Source: an uncultured Castellaniella sp. (GTDB lineage: Bacteria; Pseudomonadota; Gammaproteobacteria; Burkholderiales; Burkholderiaceae_B). From it: a stretch of DNA of 64,000 bases. Below are positions 1 to 9,150 of the stretch, in pieces. Under the pieces are notes generated by a model. It was given only the letters and a program-made list of their open reading frames with translations. It ran no database searches and had not been told where the DNA came from. Every line of letters begins with the position of its first letter. The first letter of the stretch is position 1. A program made the position numbers and the translations under genes. The stretch lies in assembly GCF_937988725.1 (NCBI RefSeq), contig NZ_CALKHS010000004.1, positions 414,708 through 478,707 of the forward strand, read 5' to 3'.

Positions 1-599
1 CCGAACGGCGCGTGCGCCGGCGGGGATGCGCCAGCGTCCGGACCCGCGCCGGCCGGGTCCCGCGCGCCCGGGTCGGCCGGGCGGACCTGCGTGATGTCGT
101 CCGCGCCCGGGCCGGCTTCCAGCCAGGCGCCGACCGGCTGCCCGTCCGCCGTGCGCAGGGCATCGATCACCTGGGCGAGATCCCGGTCCGCGACCAGTCC
201 CGCGCCCTGGTCCGATTGGGCGTACAGGCAGCCTTCGTCGTCCAGCCACCAGCGGGTGACGGGACCGTAGGGCTGGCCCGCATGGGTGCGCAGCTGCAGC
301 GGTCCCCGGGTGTCCGGCGGCGTATGCAGGATCCAGGGGGCGCCGTCCAGGCGCACGTAGACGCGCTGCGGACCGTTCTGGAAGAACCAGCGGCCCTGCC
401 CGTCGGACTGATAATTGCGGTTCATGAAGGCCGTGATCTGCGGGTTGGCGATGGCTTCGCCCGGCTCCTCGTCCGGCGCGCCCCAGCCCCGGCCGTGCGG
501 GTGCAGCAGCCACTGCCCCCGCCGGGACAGGGACAGCCAGCCGTAGGCTGCCGGCACGTTGGGCCAGCGGGCCATGGCGGCCAGTACCTGCTCGTCCAT
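1..599 (-). CDS. Conserved hypothetical protein, C-terminus cut by window edge
   Basis: The reading frame is open on the minus strand from an ATG at 599 to the window edge, giving at least 199 residues. The visible N-terminus begins MDEQVLAAMARWPNVPAAYG and continues with a Trp/Pro/Gly-rich region (YQSDGQGRWFFQNGPQRVYV). There is no signal peptide or membrane segment. I recognise it as a style of conserved beta-proteobacterial hypothetical protein in which a short domain reads a residue pattern of 'RWFFQNGPQRVY'; I know no function. The plus-strand frame over the same bases is a GC-rich shadow without such conserved-looking aromatic blocks. The divergent neighbour is the M20 peptidase gene. 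Confidence 0.7.
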   Translation of the reverse strand, partial: MDEQVLAAMARWPNVPAAYGWLSLSRRGQWLLHPHGRGWGAPDEEPGEAIANPQITAFMNRNYQSDGQGRWFFQNGPQRVYVRLDGAPWILHTPPDTRGPLQLRTHAGQPYGPVTRWWLDDEGCLYAQSDQGAGLVADRDLAQVIDALRTADGQPVGAWLEAGPGADDITQVRPADPGARDPAGAGPDAGASPPAHAPF

Positions 600-734
600 A
601 TGCGCTCGTCCTCCGATGGTGATGTCCATCAAGGATGACATGAAAACCGCCGCTTTGCAGCGCCCCGGCGCGCGCGTGTTCTCGCGGATCGGCGGCGTAG
701 AATGAAGGTTTGCCAAGATCATCAGGAAGCCGTC

Positions 735-2189
735 ATGGATGCTCCCGTCAGCCAGGGGCTGGATCCCGTCGCCCTGCAGGATTTCGTCGATGCGCAGTGG
801 GACCGGGAAATCGTCCCCGCCTTGAAGCGCTACATCGCCATCCCCGCCAAAAGCCCGGCCTTCGACCCGGACTGGGCGCAGCATGGCCATATCGAGCAGG
901 TCGTACGCGATGCGGCCCAGTGGCTGGAATCCCGGCCGGTCACGGGCCTGAAGGTCGAGATCCTGCGGCTGCCGGGCCGCACCCCCGTCCTGTTCTTCGA
1001 GGCGCCGGCCACGCGCCGGGACCAGGGCGATGCCGTGCTGATGTACGGTCACCTGGACAAGCAGCCCGAATTTTCCGGCTGGCGCGCGGGCCTGGGCCCC
1101 TGGCAGCCGGTCATGCAGGACGGCAAGCTCTACGGACGCGGCGGCGCCGACGACGGCTATGCCGTCTATGCCTCCCTGACGGCCATCGAGGCCCTGGATC
1201 GCCAGGGCGTGCCCCGCCCGCGCTGCGTGGGGCTGATCGAAACCTGCGAGGAATCCGGCAGCTACGATCTGCTGCCTTACGTCGATGCGCTGCGCGACCG
1301 CCTGGGGCGCGTGGCGCTGGTGGTCTGCCTGGATTCGGGGGCCGGCAATTACGACCAGCTCTGGATGACGACTTCGCTGCGCGGGCTGGTTTCCGGGGTG
1401 CTGGAAGTCCAGGTGCTGGACGAAGGCGTGCATTCAGGCGATGCCAGCGGCGTGGTGCCATCCAGTTTCCGGGTGCTGCGCCATCTGCTGGACCGCCTGG
1501 AGGACAGCGGCACCGGCAGGGTGCTGCCGGACAGCTTCCATTGCGACATCCCCGTGGAACGCCGGGACCAGGCGCAGGAAGCGGCCCGCATCCTCGGAGA
1601 CGAGGTCTGGAAGCGCTTCCCCTGGGCCTGCGGCGCCGACCAGGGCTTTGTCCTGCCCATGACCCGGGATCCCCAGCAGGCGCTGCTGAACCGCACCTGG
1701 CGGCCCGCCCTGTCCGTCACCGGGGCCGAGGGCCTGCCGCCCCTGGCCAGCGCCGGCAACGTGCTGCGGCCGCGCACGGCGTTCAAGCTGTCCCTGCGCC
1801 TGCCGCCCCTGGTGGACGCGGTCGCGGCGGCCGGCACGCTGAAAGACCTGCTGGAACAGGACGCCCCCTATCAGGCGCGGGTGCTGTTCCATCCCGATCC
1901 CGGGGCGGCCAGCGGCTGGAACGCGCCCGCGTCCGCCCCCTGGCTGCTGGATGCGCTGGAAGCGGCGTCGCAGCAGTATTACGGGGCGCCTTGCGGTTAT
2001 ATCGGGCAGGGCGGCACGATTCCGCTCATGAACCTGCTGCTGCAGGGCTTCCCGACGTCGCAGTTCATGGTCTGCGGGGTGCTGGGGCCGAAATCCAATG
2101 CCCATGGCCCCAATGAATTCCTGCACGTGCCCTATGCCAGGCGCCTGACGGCCGCCGTCGCCCAGGCCATGGCGGCGTTGCCGGCCTGA
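735..2189 (+). CDS. M20 family metallopeptidase (dipeptidase-like)
   Basis: This is a predicted cytoplasmic zinc-dependent peptidase of the M20 family, about 484 residues. Metal-binding and catalytic signatures are visible in order: MYGHLDKQPEFSGW (metal His and Asp), GRGGADDGYAV (bridging Asp), ETCEESGSYD (general-base Glu-Glu), CLDSGAG (metal Asp) and NAHGPNEF near the C-terminus (last metal His). The length and the central dimerisation ('lid') insert match M20A/M20F peptidases. I chose ATG 735 over 702 because AGGAAGC lies at the right distance upstream. The substrate cannot be read from sequence; short peptides or N-acylated amino acids are the usual ones. It appears to be a single transcription unit. 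Confidence 0.9.
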   Translation: MDAPVSQGLDPVALQDFVDAQWDREIVPALKRYIAIPAKSPAFDPDWAQHGHIEQVVRDAAQWLESRPVTGLKVEILRLPGRTPVLFFEAPATRRDQGDAVLMYGHLDKQPEFSGWRAGLGPWQPVMQDGKLYGRGGADDGYAVYASLTAIEALDRQGVPRPRCVGLIETCEESGSYDLLPYVDALRDRLGRVALVVCLDSGAGNYDQLWMTTSLRGLVSGVLEVQVLDEGVHSGDASGVVPSSFRVLRHLLDRLEDSGTGRVLPDSFHCDIPVERRDQAQEAARILGDEVWKRFPWACGADQGFVLPMTRDPQQALLNRTWRPALSVTGAEGLPPLASAGNVLRPRTAFKLSLRLPPLVDAVAAAGTLKDLLEQDAPYQARVLFHPDPGAASGWNAPASAPWLLDALEAASQQYYGAPCGYIGQGGTIPLMNLLLQGFPTSQFMVCGVLGPKSNAHGPNEFLHVPYARRLTAAVAQAMAALPA

Positions 2190-2305
2190 TGGCGGCGAAA
2201 GCCGTGTATTGCTGGGGGATAAGGCAGCAGTTTGACTGATCCTGCCCTGGGGCTGCCCGCTAGAATGGTTTTGATTCTTTTCAAAACCTTTCAAGGCAGC
2301 CCTCC

Positions 2306-4165
2306 ATGTTCAACAGTTTGCGCGCCCGGCTGACCGGCGTCAGCGTCCTGATCGTTTCTCTGTCCCTGATCGTGCTGACGGTTGCCGTCTTCCTGGTGGT
2401 GCGGTCCATCGTGCTGGATTCCCTGGACGCCAGCACGGGCCGGCTGGCCCGCACCTATGCGGACGAACTCTCCCAGTGGGTGAAGGACAAGCAGCAGATC
2501 ACCGGCTCCATCAAGCTGGCGCTGCCGCAGCAGGACCCCGTGCCCTTCCTGAAGGCCGCCGAGAAGGCCGGCCTGGATCTGGCCTATTTCGTGCGGGCCG
2601 ACAAATCGTATGCCTTCACCCGCAAGCAGCCCGATGGCTACGACGGCACGCAGCGCGACTGGTACAAGCAGGCCGCCGCCGCGGGGAAACCCGTCTACAC
2701 GCCGATTTATGCCGACGCGGCGACGGGCGACCTGACCCTCAGCTTCGCCGAGCCGGTGGTGGAAAACGGCAAGACCGTCGCCGTGGTGGCCTCGGACATG
2801 ACCATGAAGTCGGTCATCCAGAAAGTCGCCGGCATCCGGCCTTATGAAAAAAGCTTCGCCTTCCTGATCGATGGCAATACGGGCGTGATCCTGGCGCACC
2901 CGGACCCCGCGCTCACGCTCAAGCCGATGACGAACCTGTCCCCGGATCTCGACATCGGCCTGGTGTCGGAACTGGCGAAGCAGGGCGGGCATCAGGTGGT
3001 CTCGATCGGCGGGGCGCCGCAGATGCTGTATGCCGCCGGCGTCACCGGCACGCATTGGCTGCTGGGCATCAGCATCGACCAGGCCGAAGCCACGGCGGCC
3101 CTGCATCGCCTGCTGTTGCTGGCCATCGTCATCGCCGTGGCCTGCGTGCTGGTGGCGGGCCTGCTGATGGCCGGATTCGTGCGCCAGCAGCTGGGCCGGC
3201 TGGTCCAGGTGCGCGACGCCCTGCAGGACATCGCCTCGGGCGACGGCGACCTGACCCGGCGCCTCGGCGAGTCCGGCAAGGACGAACTGACGCAGATCGC
3301 CAGCGCCTTCAATCTGTTCGCCGACAAGATTTCCTCCGTGCTCGTGCGCATCCGCGCGGCCTCCGATTCCGTGCAGACGGCCGCCACGGAAATCGCCAGC
3401 GGCAGCCAGGATCTGTCCGCGCGGACCGAGGAGCAGGCCAGCTCGCTGGCGGAAACCGCCGCCACCATGGAAGAGATCACCGCCACGGTGCGGCAGAACG
3501 GCGATCACGTCCAGGAAGCCAACGCCTTGGCGGCGACCGCGGCCGAGACCACCGCCGCCGGAAACGTGACCGTGGGTGAACTGGTCACCACCATGAACGA
3601 AATCAACGCCAAATCCCAGCAGGTGGCCGAAATCATCGGGGTGATCGACAGCATCGCCTTCCAGACCAACATCCTGGCGCTGAATGCCGCCGTCGAAGCC
3701 GCCCGCGCCGGCGAACAGGGCCGGGGCTTCGCCGTGGTGGCGGCCGAAGTCCGCGCCCTGGCCCAGCGCAGCGCCGCGTCGGCCAAGGAAATCCGCAGCC
3801 TGATCGAACTGTCCGTGCAAACCACGGCCAAGGGCAACCAGCAGGCCGCCAGCGCCAGCAAGGCCACCCAGGAAATCCTGGAGGGCATCCGCCGCGTGAC
3901 CGACATCATGCGCGAAATCAGCGCCGCCAACCGCGAACAGACCACCGGGATCGAGCAGATCAATACGGCGGTGACGCAGATGGACGACGTGACGCACCAG
4001 AACGCCAGCCTGGTCGAGGAATCCGCCGCGGCGGCTGCCAGCCTGCAGGATCAGGCCAACACCCTGTCCGAACTGGTGGGCACGTTCCGGGTAGACGATC
4101 AGGGGGCTGGCGACGCGGCGTCCGATCCGCGTCGCGGCCCGGTGGCGCTGCTGCCGCGCCGCTGA
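2306..4165 (+). CDS. Methyl-accepting chemotaxis protein with dCache-type sensor
   Basis: This is a 619-residue transmembrane chemoreceptor. Residues about 10-33 form the first membrane helix and about 35-270 a periplasmic sensor of Cache type (motifs YAFTRKQPDGYDGTQRDWYK and GVILAHPDP). A second membrane helix lies at about 271-295, followed by a HAMP domain and a long coiled-coil signalling domain. The highly conserved hairpin tip (DSIAFQTNILALNAAVEAAR) is intact. It relays ligand binding to CheA/CheW. The usual C-terminal CheR-tethering pentapeptide (xWxxF) is absent; the tail ends in an Arg/Pro-rich stretch. It stands alone, not in a che operon. The ligand is unknown; Cache sensors of this type often bind amino acids or organic acids. 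Confidence 0.95.
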   Translation: MFNSLRARLTGVSVLIVSLSLIVLTVAVFLVVRSIVLDSLDASTGRLARTYADELSQWVKDKQQITGSIKLALPQQDPVPFLKAAEKAGLDLAYFVRADKSYAFTRKQPDGYDGTQRDWYKQAAAAGKPVYTPIYADAATGDLTLSFAEPVVENGKTVAVVASDMTMKSVIQKVAGIRPYEKSFAFLIDGNTGVILAHPDPALTLKPMTNLSPDLDIGLVSELAKQGGHQVVSIGGAPQMLYAAGVTGTHWLLGISIDQAEATAALHRLLLLAIVIAVACVLVAGLLMAGFVRQQLGRLVQVRDALQDIASGDGDLTRRLGESGKDELTQIASAFNLFADKISSVLVRIRAASDSVQTAATEIASGSQDLSARTEEQASSLAETAATMEEITATVRQNGDHVQEANALAATAAETTAAGNVTVGELVTTMNEINAKSQQVAEIIGVIDSIAFQTNILALNAAVEAARAGEQGRGFAVVAAEVRALAQRSAASAKEIRSLIELSVQTTAKGNQQAASASKATQEILEGIRRVTDIMREISAANREQTTGIEQINTAVTQMDDVTHQNASLVEESAAAAASLQDQANTLSELVGTFRVDDQGAGDAASDPRRGPVALLPRR

Positions 4166-4184
4166 TGGCGCCGGCATGAAAAAT

Positions 4185-4232
4185 GGCCCCCACGCTGCGC
4201 CTGCGGCTTGCTGCCCCCCCCCCAAGGGGGCG
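4185..4232. repeat. Dispersed intergenic C/G-run repeat (Burkholderiales type)
   Basis: Directly after the chemoreceptor gene lies a stretch reading GGCCCCCACGCTGCGCC, then a run of ten C and AAGGGGGC. It can fold through its C-run and G-run. Similar elements are scattered between genes of Burkholderiales genomes. Only one copy is visible here, so its repeat nature is inferred from memory of that family. It may act as a terminator for the chemoreceptor gene. Confidence 0.45.
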
Positions 4233-4258
4233 TTTTCATCTTGGGGCGGCCCGGCGAT

Positions 4259-4292
4259 GAAAAAAGGGCTTGTGCCGAAAGCATAAGCCCTT
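4259..4292 (-). terminator. Rho-independent terminator of tRNA-Cys
   Basis: On the minus strand, just after the CCA end of tRNA-Cys, AAGGGCTTATGC and GCACAAGCCCTT form a stem around a TTTC/GG loop, followed by six T. This is a classical intrinsic terminator. Confidence 0.85.
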
Positions 4293-4300
4293 GATTCATT

Positions 4301-4374
4301 TGGAGGCGCAAGCCGGAATCGAACCGACGTACACGGATTTGCAGTCCGCTGCATCACCACTCTGCCATTGCGCC
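4301..4374 (-). tRNA. tRNA-Cys (GCA anticodon)
   Basis: The minus strand reads GGCGCAA at the 5' end and TTGCGCC-T-CCA at the 3' end, a perfect seven-pair acceptor stem with encoded CCA. The anticodon loop CTGCAAA gives anticodon GCA. The T-arm is GTCGGTTCGATTCCGGC. The length, 74 nt including CCA, is normal for tRNA-Cys. An intrinsic terminator follows directly. Confidence 0.97.
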
Positions 4375-4423
4375 TGTGATGGGCTGGGGTGATCCAGCCA
4401 AGTCCAGCATTATACGATATTTT

Positions 4424-5749
4424 TCAGCGCATCTCGAACGCCTCCCGATGCACCGGCGCGTCCTTGAAACCCAGGGACCGCAGGCCGGCTTCCAGCTGGC
4501 GGGCCAGGCCGGCGGGGCCGCAGAACCAGACGTCCAGCGCTTCGCCGGGCTGCGCCCCGCTTTCCCTGCGCAGGATGTCCGCGTCCAGCCGCTGGCCGGC
4601 GCCGGCATCGTGGACGTGCAGGGTGATGCCGGGCAGGGCGGCGCACAGCGCGCGCAGGCGGCCGACGAAGGGATCCCGGGCCGCGTCGCGCACGCAGTAG
4701 TGCAGCTGCGCGCAGGGGGCGGCGTCCGGTCGGCCCTGCAGCGATTCCAGCCAGGCCAGGAACGGCGTGATGCCGATGCCGCCGGCCACCCAGGCCTGGC
4801 GGTCTTCGCCCCGATGGTGATCGAAGCGGCCGTAGGGGCCTTCGACCTGGATCGCCTGGCCGGCATGCAGACGCCGCGCCAGCGTGCGGGTGTAGTCCCC
4901 CAGGGCCTTGATCTGGAAGGTCAGCCGGCCCGCCCGGTCGGCGCTGGCGATCGTGTAGGGGTGGGCGCCTTCTCCGGCGTCGAAGGTCACGAAGGCGAAT
5001 TGCCCCGCCCGGTGGCCCGGCCAGTCGCCGCCCATCGCGCAGTTCACTTCCGTGACGCCGCCTTCCAGCTGGCGCACGGACTCGATGCGCCCGGCATGCC
5101 GGCGGCTGTGTCCGATGCGCTGGCGCAAGGCGGGGATGGCCGACAGGCTGCCGCCCAGCATCAGGGCGCCCATGATCAGGCCCAGGGGCTGCAGCCACCA
5201 GGCGGCCGGAGTCAGGGCTGCGGAGTGAAAGACCAGGGCCAGGTACAGCAGCGGCATGACCCGGTGCAGGATGCGCCAGGATTTATAGGGGAACGCCTTC
5301 CACAGGCTGATCAGCAGGGAGACGATCAGCGCGTAGATGACCCATTCGCCCACGTCCTTGGCCAGGCCGTGGCTGGATTGCAGGAAATCGGCCACGGCCA
5401 CGCGGGGCGGTTTGTCCACGGCGGCGCCGACCAGCGCGCGCAGTGCGCCCCCGCCGAGTTCCAGCAGCCAGTGGGCGACGCCCAGGCTGATCGCCAGGAT
5501 GCCCGCCCATTTGTGCAGGCGGTAGATGCGGTCCATGCCGCCCAGGGCGGGTTCCAGCCAGGCGGGGCGGGTGGCCAGGATCATGGTCAGGGACATCAGG
5601 CCCATGGCCCAGATGCCGGTCAAGTAGATGCCTTGCTTGCGGGCGACCCAGACGGCGTCGCCGGGCATGGGATTCAGGACGAAGGCGTCCCAGGCCCAGG
5701 CCAGGGCCAGGATCCCCAGGAAGGAGAGCAGAATGGTGCGTGTTTTCAT
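4424..5749 (-). CDS. Ferric-reductase-like flavocytochrome (ferredoxin reductase family)
   Basis: This is a 441-residue membrane oxidoreductase. The N-terminal half holds about six membrane helices of the ferric-reductase/NADPH-oxidase type, with candidate heme-ligand histidines in LHKWAGILAISLGVAHW and in the WRILHRVMPLLYLALVFHS region. The C-terminal half is an FNR-like module: HPYTIASA (FAD binding), GPYGRF, GGIGITPFLAWLESL (nucleotide binding) and DVWFCGPAGLARQLEAGL. It is expected to move electrons from cytoplasmic NAD(P)H through FAD and heme across the inner membrane. The acceptor is unknown; ferric iron is possible but unproven. Its start overlaps nothing upstream and it is convergent with the tRNA terminator region. 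Confidence 0.88.
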   Translation of the reverse strand: MKTRTILLSFLGILALAWAWDAFVLNPMPGDAVWVARKQGIYLTGIWAMGLMSLTMILATRPAWLEPALGGMDRIYRLHKWAGILAISLGVAHWLLELGGGALRALVGAAVDKPPRVAVADFLQSSHGLAKDVGEWVIYALIVSLLISLWKAFPYKSWRILHRVMPLLYLALVFHSAALTPAAWWLQPLGLIMGALMLGGSLSAIPALRQRIGHSRRHAGRIESVRQLEGGVTEVNCAMGGDWPGHRAGQFAFVTFDAGEGAHPYTIASADRAGRLTFQIKALGDYTRTLARRLHAGQAIQVEGPYGRFDHHRGEDRQAWVAGGIGITPFLAWLESLQGRPDAAPCAQLHYCVRDAARDPFVGRLRALCAALPGITLHVHDAGAGQRLDADILRRESGAQPGEALDVWFCGPAGLARQLEAGLRSLGFKDAPVHREAFEMR

Positions 5750-5954
5750 GCGGACTTCCAGATGCGGGCCGATGGGTATCGGCGATGAGGGCAGTATGGA
5801 GTCCGGTGTCTGAATCGCGCGTGAAGCGGCCGTTCAGCCGGGGTTCATGCAAGGGGCGGGGGCGGTGCCGCCCAGGAGCGGCGGCGGCCGGTCTTGGTAA
5901 GATGCTGCGACTTATCTGTGTATTCTGTCATTTTTACTGTATCTGGATCGTCTC

Positions 5955-7088
5955 ATGGGGACCCTGCTGCCGTTTGTCACCGGCACCATCTGGCTGTATG
6001 TGGTGTGGCGTTTCGTCTGGCCCTTGCCCTGCGGGTTCGCCTGCCGGGCGGCGCTGGCGGTGGCGCTGCTGCTGGCGGCCGAATATCACCAGATCACGGG
6101 GCGGTTTTTCGGCACCCTGGGTTCTCCGGAACTGCCTCAGTGGATCCTGATGTGCCTGGCCTGGGCCTTTGGCGTGGTGCTGCTGCTGGCGCTGCTGTTG
6201 CTGCTCCGGGATGTCGTCGGCATGCTGGTGTGGCTGCCGGCGCGCGGGGCGGGACGGGTGGTCCTGCAGGGACGGGCCGTGGGGCTGTCCATCGGGGCGC
6301 TGGCGCTGGTCCTGTCGGCCGTCGGCGTCTGGCAGGCGGTCAAGATTCCCGGCATCCGCACCGTGGCGGTGACGATCCCCGGTCTGCCCGCGGCGTTTGA
6401 CGGCTATCGCATCGTGCAACTGACGGACCTGCACGCCAGCCGCCTTCTGCCGCAGTCCTGGCAGGCGGCCGTGGTGGCGCGCGCCGACCGGCTGGATCCG
6501 GACCTGATCGTCATCACGGGGGATCTGGCCGACGGCACGCCCGAGCTCCGGGCGGCCGATGTCCGGCCCTTGCGGGACCTGAGGGCGAAGGACGGCGTGC
6601 TGGCGATCCCGGGCAATCACGAATACTACAGCGACTACGTCCGCTGGATGCAGGCCTATCGCGCCATGGGTCTGAACATGATGGAAAACAGTCATGTGCT
6701 GATCCGCCGGGATGGGGCATCGCTGGCGGTGGCGGGGGTGACGGACCGGCAGGCGGGGACCTTCGGCCTGCCGCGTCCCGACCTGAAGGCCGCCTTGCAG
6801 GGGATTCCGGCGGGCACGCCGGTGATCCTGCTGGAACACCGGCCGGGCGACGCGCCCGCCAATGCCGACGCGGGCGTGGCGCTGCAGCTGTCGGGGCATA
6901 CGCATGGCGGCCAGATCCTGGGGCTGCACTTCATCACCCGGTGGGCCAACAATGGTTTCGTCTCGGGCTTGTACCGGGTCGGGCCCATGACCTTGTATGT
7001 CAGCAACGGCACCGGCTTGTGGAATGGCCTGGCGCTCCGCCTGGGGCGGCCTTCCGAGATCACGCAGATCGTGCTGCGGGCGAAATGA
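5955..7088 (+). CDS. Membrane-anchored metallophosphoesterase
   Basis: The 377-residue protein has four N-terminal membrane helices (to about residue 125) followed by a calcineurin-like phosphoesterase domain. All metal motifs are present in order: QLTDLHAS (Asp, His), GDLADG, GNHEYY, the His in LLEHRPGD, and SGHTHGGQ. It is therefore probably catalytically competent, with its active site in the periplasm if topology follows relatives such as YkuE/YaeI. These act on phosphate esters or UDP-linked lipids; no specific substrate can be assigned. The next gene (TSUP transporter) starts 85 bp downstream and could share a transcript. Confidence 0.9.
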   Translation: MGTLLPFVTGTIWLYVVWRFVWPLPCGFACRAALAVALLLAAEYHQITGRFFGTLGSPELPQWILMCLAWAFGVVLLLALLLLLRDVVGMLVWLPARGAGRVVLQGRAVGLSIGALALVLSAVGVWQAVKIPGIRTVAVTIPGLPAAFDGYRIVQLTDLHASRLLPQSWQAAVVARADRLDPDLIVITGDLADGTPELRAADVRPLRDLRAKDGVLAIPGNHEYYSDYVRWMQAYRAMGLNMMENSHVLIRRDGASLAVAGVTDRQAGTFGLPRPDLKAALQGIPAGTPVILLEHRPGDAPANADAGVALQLSGHTHGGQILGLHFITRWANNGFVSGLYRVGPMTLYVSNGTGLWNGLALRLGRPSEITQIVLRAK

Positions 7089-7173
7089 CGCCCGCGGCGG
7101 CGGGAACCCGGGTCCGCATCGCAGCGGGCCCGCGTACCGGCCATGAGGTCCCCCGGACCGAGGAGCATCGTGG

Positions 7174-7923
7174 ATGGACTCTTTGATATGGGTCGGCGGC
7201 GCCGGCGCGGTGGCGGGCGCCATGAATGCCCTGGCGGGCGGCGGCTCCTTCGTCAGCCTGCCGGCCCTGATCGCGGCGGGCGTGCCGCCGGTGCTGGCCA
7301 ATACGTCCAGCACCGTGGCGCTCTATCCCGGCAGCGCGGCCAGCGCCTGGGCGTATCGCGACAGCCTGGGCGGCGTGGGCGACGTGCCTTTGCGCAAGCT
7401 GTTCTTCGTCACCCTGCTGGGGGGCAGCGCGGGCGCCCTGCTGCTGTTGCTGACGCCGTCGCGGGCCTTCGATTTCGCGCTGCCCTGGCTGTTGCTGGCG
7501 GCGACCGTCGCGCTGGGCTTCGGCCGCCGGATCGGCGAGTGGGTGCGGGCCCATTGCCGGGTGCATCCGGCCGTCGTGATGGTCCTGCAGTTCTTCCTGG
7601 GCATCTATGGCGGCTATTTCGGCGGCGCGGTCGGCATCATGATGGTGGCCGTCTGGGGGCTGCTGGGTTCGCACGATCTCAAGCGCATGAGCGGGCCCCG
7701 CGTGCTGATGGTCACGGTGGCCAACACCATGGCCGTGATCATCTTCATCGGCGCGGGCGCCGTCCAGTGGCGGGAAACCGTGGTGATGCTGGTGACGGCC
7801 AGCCTGGGCGGCTATCTGGGGGCGGTGCTGGGCAAGCGCATCCCGGCTCCGATCATCCGCTTCGGCACCCTGGCCCTGACCGTCTTCATCACCGTGATGT
7901 TTTTCCTGCGCACCTATGGTTGA
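7174..7923 (+). CDS. TSUP family transporter (TauE/SafE type)
   Basis: This is a 249-residue inner-membrane protein with about eight helices arranged as two repeats. The diagnostic glycine-rich motif AGGGSFVSLPALIAAGVPP occurs near residue 20, and its counterpart in the second half is YGGYFGGAVGIMMVA. Family members carry sulfite, sulfonates or other small organic anions; the substrate here is unknown. The start is ATG 7174, preceded by GGAG. A strong perfect hairpin begins at the stop codon and probably ends the transcript. Confidence 0.9.
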   Translation: MDSLIWVGGAGAVAGAMNALAGGGSFVSLPALIAAGVPPVLANTSSTVALYPGSAASAWAYRDSLGGVGDVPLRKLFFVTLLGGSAGALLLLLTPSRAFDFALPWLLLAATVALGFGRRIGEWVRAHCRVHPAVVMVLQFFLGIYGGYFGGAVGIMMVAVWGLLGSHDLKRMSGPRVLMVTVANTMAVIIFIGAGAVQWRETVVMLVTASLGGYLGAVLGKRIPAPIIRFGTLALTVFITVMFFLRTYG

Positions 7924-7960
7924 TGCGGCCCTGCGGGAGCATGTCCCGCAGGGCCGCATC
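7922..7960. terminator. Perfect 17-bp hairpin after TSUP gene
   Basis: GATGCGGCCCTGCGGGA (7922-7938) and its exact complement (7944-7960) enclose a five-base loop. The hairpin starts inside the TSUP stop codon. There is no T tract, so it would act as a bidirectional transcript end or 3' stabiliser between two convergent genes. Confidence 0.7.
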
Positions 7961-8003
7961 GAGCCGTTTCGCCGCGGCGCGCCGCGGGCGGGGAGCGGCC
8001 GCC

Positions 8004-8225
8004 TTATTTCACTTCCTCGATTCGCTGGACGTCGGATTTGTTGACCTTGACTTCGTGGCCGTCCTTTTCATAGCGGACGAAGCCGTCGTCCGCATCCGTC
8101 TGCGGCGCGTCGGCCGTGTAATCCGTCCGTCCGTCGTTCGTCGTGACGGTGGACGGAGTGGAGCAGGCGGCCAGAATGAAGCTGCCGGCCAGAACGGCGA
8201 GGAGTCCGGGAATCTTCTTTGACAT
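8004..8225 (-). CDS. YgdI/YgdR-type small lipoprotein
   Basis: This 73-residue precursor has a lipoprotein signal peptide: MSKKIPGLLAVLAGSF followed by the lipobox ILAAC, with lipidation expected at the Cys near residue 21. The mature part ends in DGFVRYEKDGHEVKVNKSDVQRIEE, the SH3-like fold typical of the YgdI/YgdR family (DUF903). The role is unknown; members are outer-membrane or periplasmic lipoproteins. The start is preceded by AGGAGATACTC. Confidence 0.88.
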   Translation of the reverse strand: MSKKIPGLLAVLAGSFILAACSTPSTVTTNDGRTDYTADAPQTDADDGFVRYEKDGHEVKVNKSDVQRIEEVK

Positions 8226-8439
8226 GAGTATCTCCTGAAAACGAGGGTCTCATAAACACCATATCAAGGTCTTCCGGACGGTAATGTAAGCGGGTTCGAC
8301 AGCAGGCTCCGGCGGGTCGCCTGCGCAATCGGCCGCATGCCGGGGTTTTAGAGCGGGAAGGGCGCGAAAACCCCTTGTAGAGTCTTCTGACAAAATCGAG
8401 GCCGGTTGTTGCGCGGACGAGGCGCTGCGCGAGCGAGGC

Positions 8440-9150
8440 CTAGGCCGGCGCTCGCCGCGCGGCCCATTGCCGGTAGCCCCGCGCGCGCAGCTCGCAGGCC
8501 GGGCATCGACCGCAGCCGTAGCCCCAGTCGTGCAACCGGTCCCGCTGGTTCAGGTAGCAGGTATGCGTCTCGGCGCGCACCAGATCCACCAATGCCGCGC
8601 CGCCCAGCTGCCGGGCCAGATCCCAGGTGTCGGCCTTGTCCAGCCACATCAGCGGGGTTTCGATCCTCAGCGGGCGGTCCGTTCCCAGGCTGAGCGCCAC
8701 CTGCAGCGCTTTGAGGGTATTGTCGCGGCAGTCCGGGTAGCCGGAATAGTCGGTCTGGGACATGCCTCCCACCAGCACGTCCAGGCCCCGGCGGTATGCC
8801 AGCGCGGCCGCCAGGGTGAAGAACAGCAGGTTGCGGCCCGGCACGAAGGTATTGGGCACGCCGTCTTCCTGCAGGGCGATGGCGACGTCGTCCGTCATGG
8901 CGGACGCGCCCAGGCGCTTGAGCACGCCCGCGTCCAGCAGGTGGTCGTCGCCCAGGCGACGCGCCCAGTCCGGCTGCAGCGCCGTGATGCGGCTGCGCAC
9001 CGTCATGCGGCAGTCCAGTTCCGCATCGTGACGCTGGCCGTAGTCGAAGCCCAGGGTTTCGACGCGATCGAAGCGCGTCAGCGCCCAGGCCAGGCAGGTG
9101 GTGGAATCCTGGCCTCCGGAGAAGAGGACCAGGGCGCGGCCGGTGTTCAC
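8440..9150 (-). CDS. queC: 7-cyano-7-deazaguanine synthase QueC
   Basis: QueC converts 7-carboxy-7-deazaguanine with ammonia and ATP into preQ0, a precursor of queuosine in tRNA. The 236-residue protein begins with the PP-loop motif VLFSGGQDSTTC and ends with a zinc-binding cysteine cluster (CGRCPAC with an upstream Cys in ETHTCYLNQ). The open frame extends upstream to 9855, but that part is only a shadow of yhhQ. The start is taken as GTG 9150, which overlaps the yhhQ stop as GTGA and puts the PP-loop near residue 11, as in the family. Translation is probably coupled to yhhQ, and both should respond to the upstream preQ1 element. Confidence 0.93.
   Translation of the reverse strand: MNTGRALVLFSGGQDSTTCLAWALTRFDRVETLGFDYGQRHDAELDCRMTVRSRITALQPDWARRLGDDHLLDAGVLKRLGASAMTDDVAIALQEDGVPNTFVPGRNLLFFTLAAALAYRRGLDVLVGGMSQTDYSGYPDCRDNTLKALQVALSLGTDRPLRIETPLMWLDKADTWDLARQLGGAALVDLVRAETHTCYLNQRDRLHDWGYGCGRCPACELRARGYRQWAARRAPA

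Noticed and set aside
2291..4360. 689-residue minus-strand open frame
   Set aside because: It is a His/Gly/Gln-rich shadow antisense to the chemoreceptor gene, whose domains are unmistakable.
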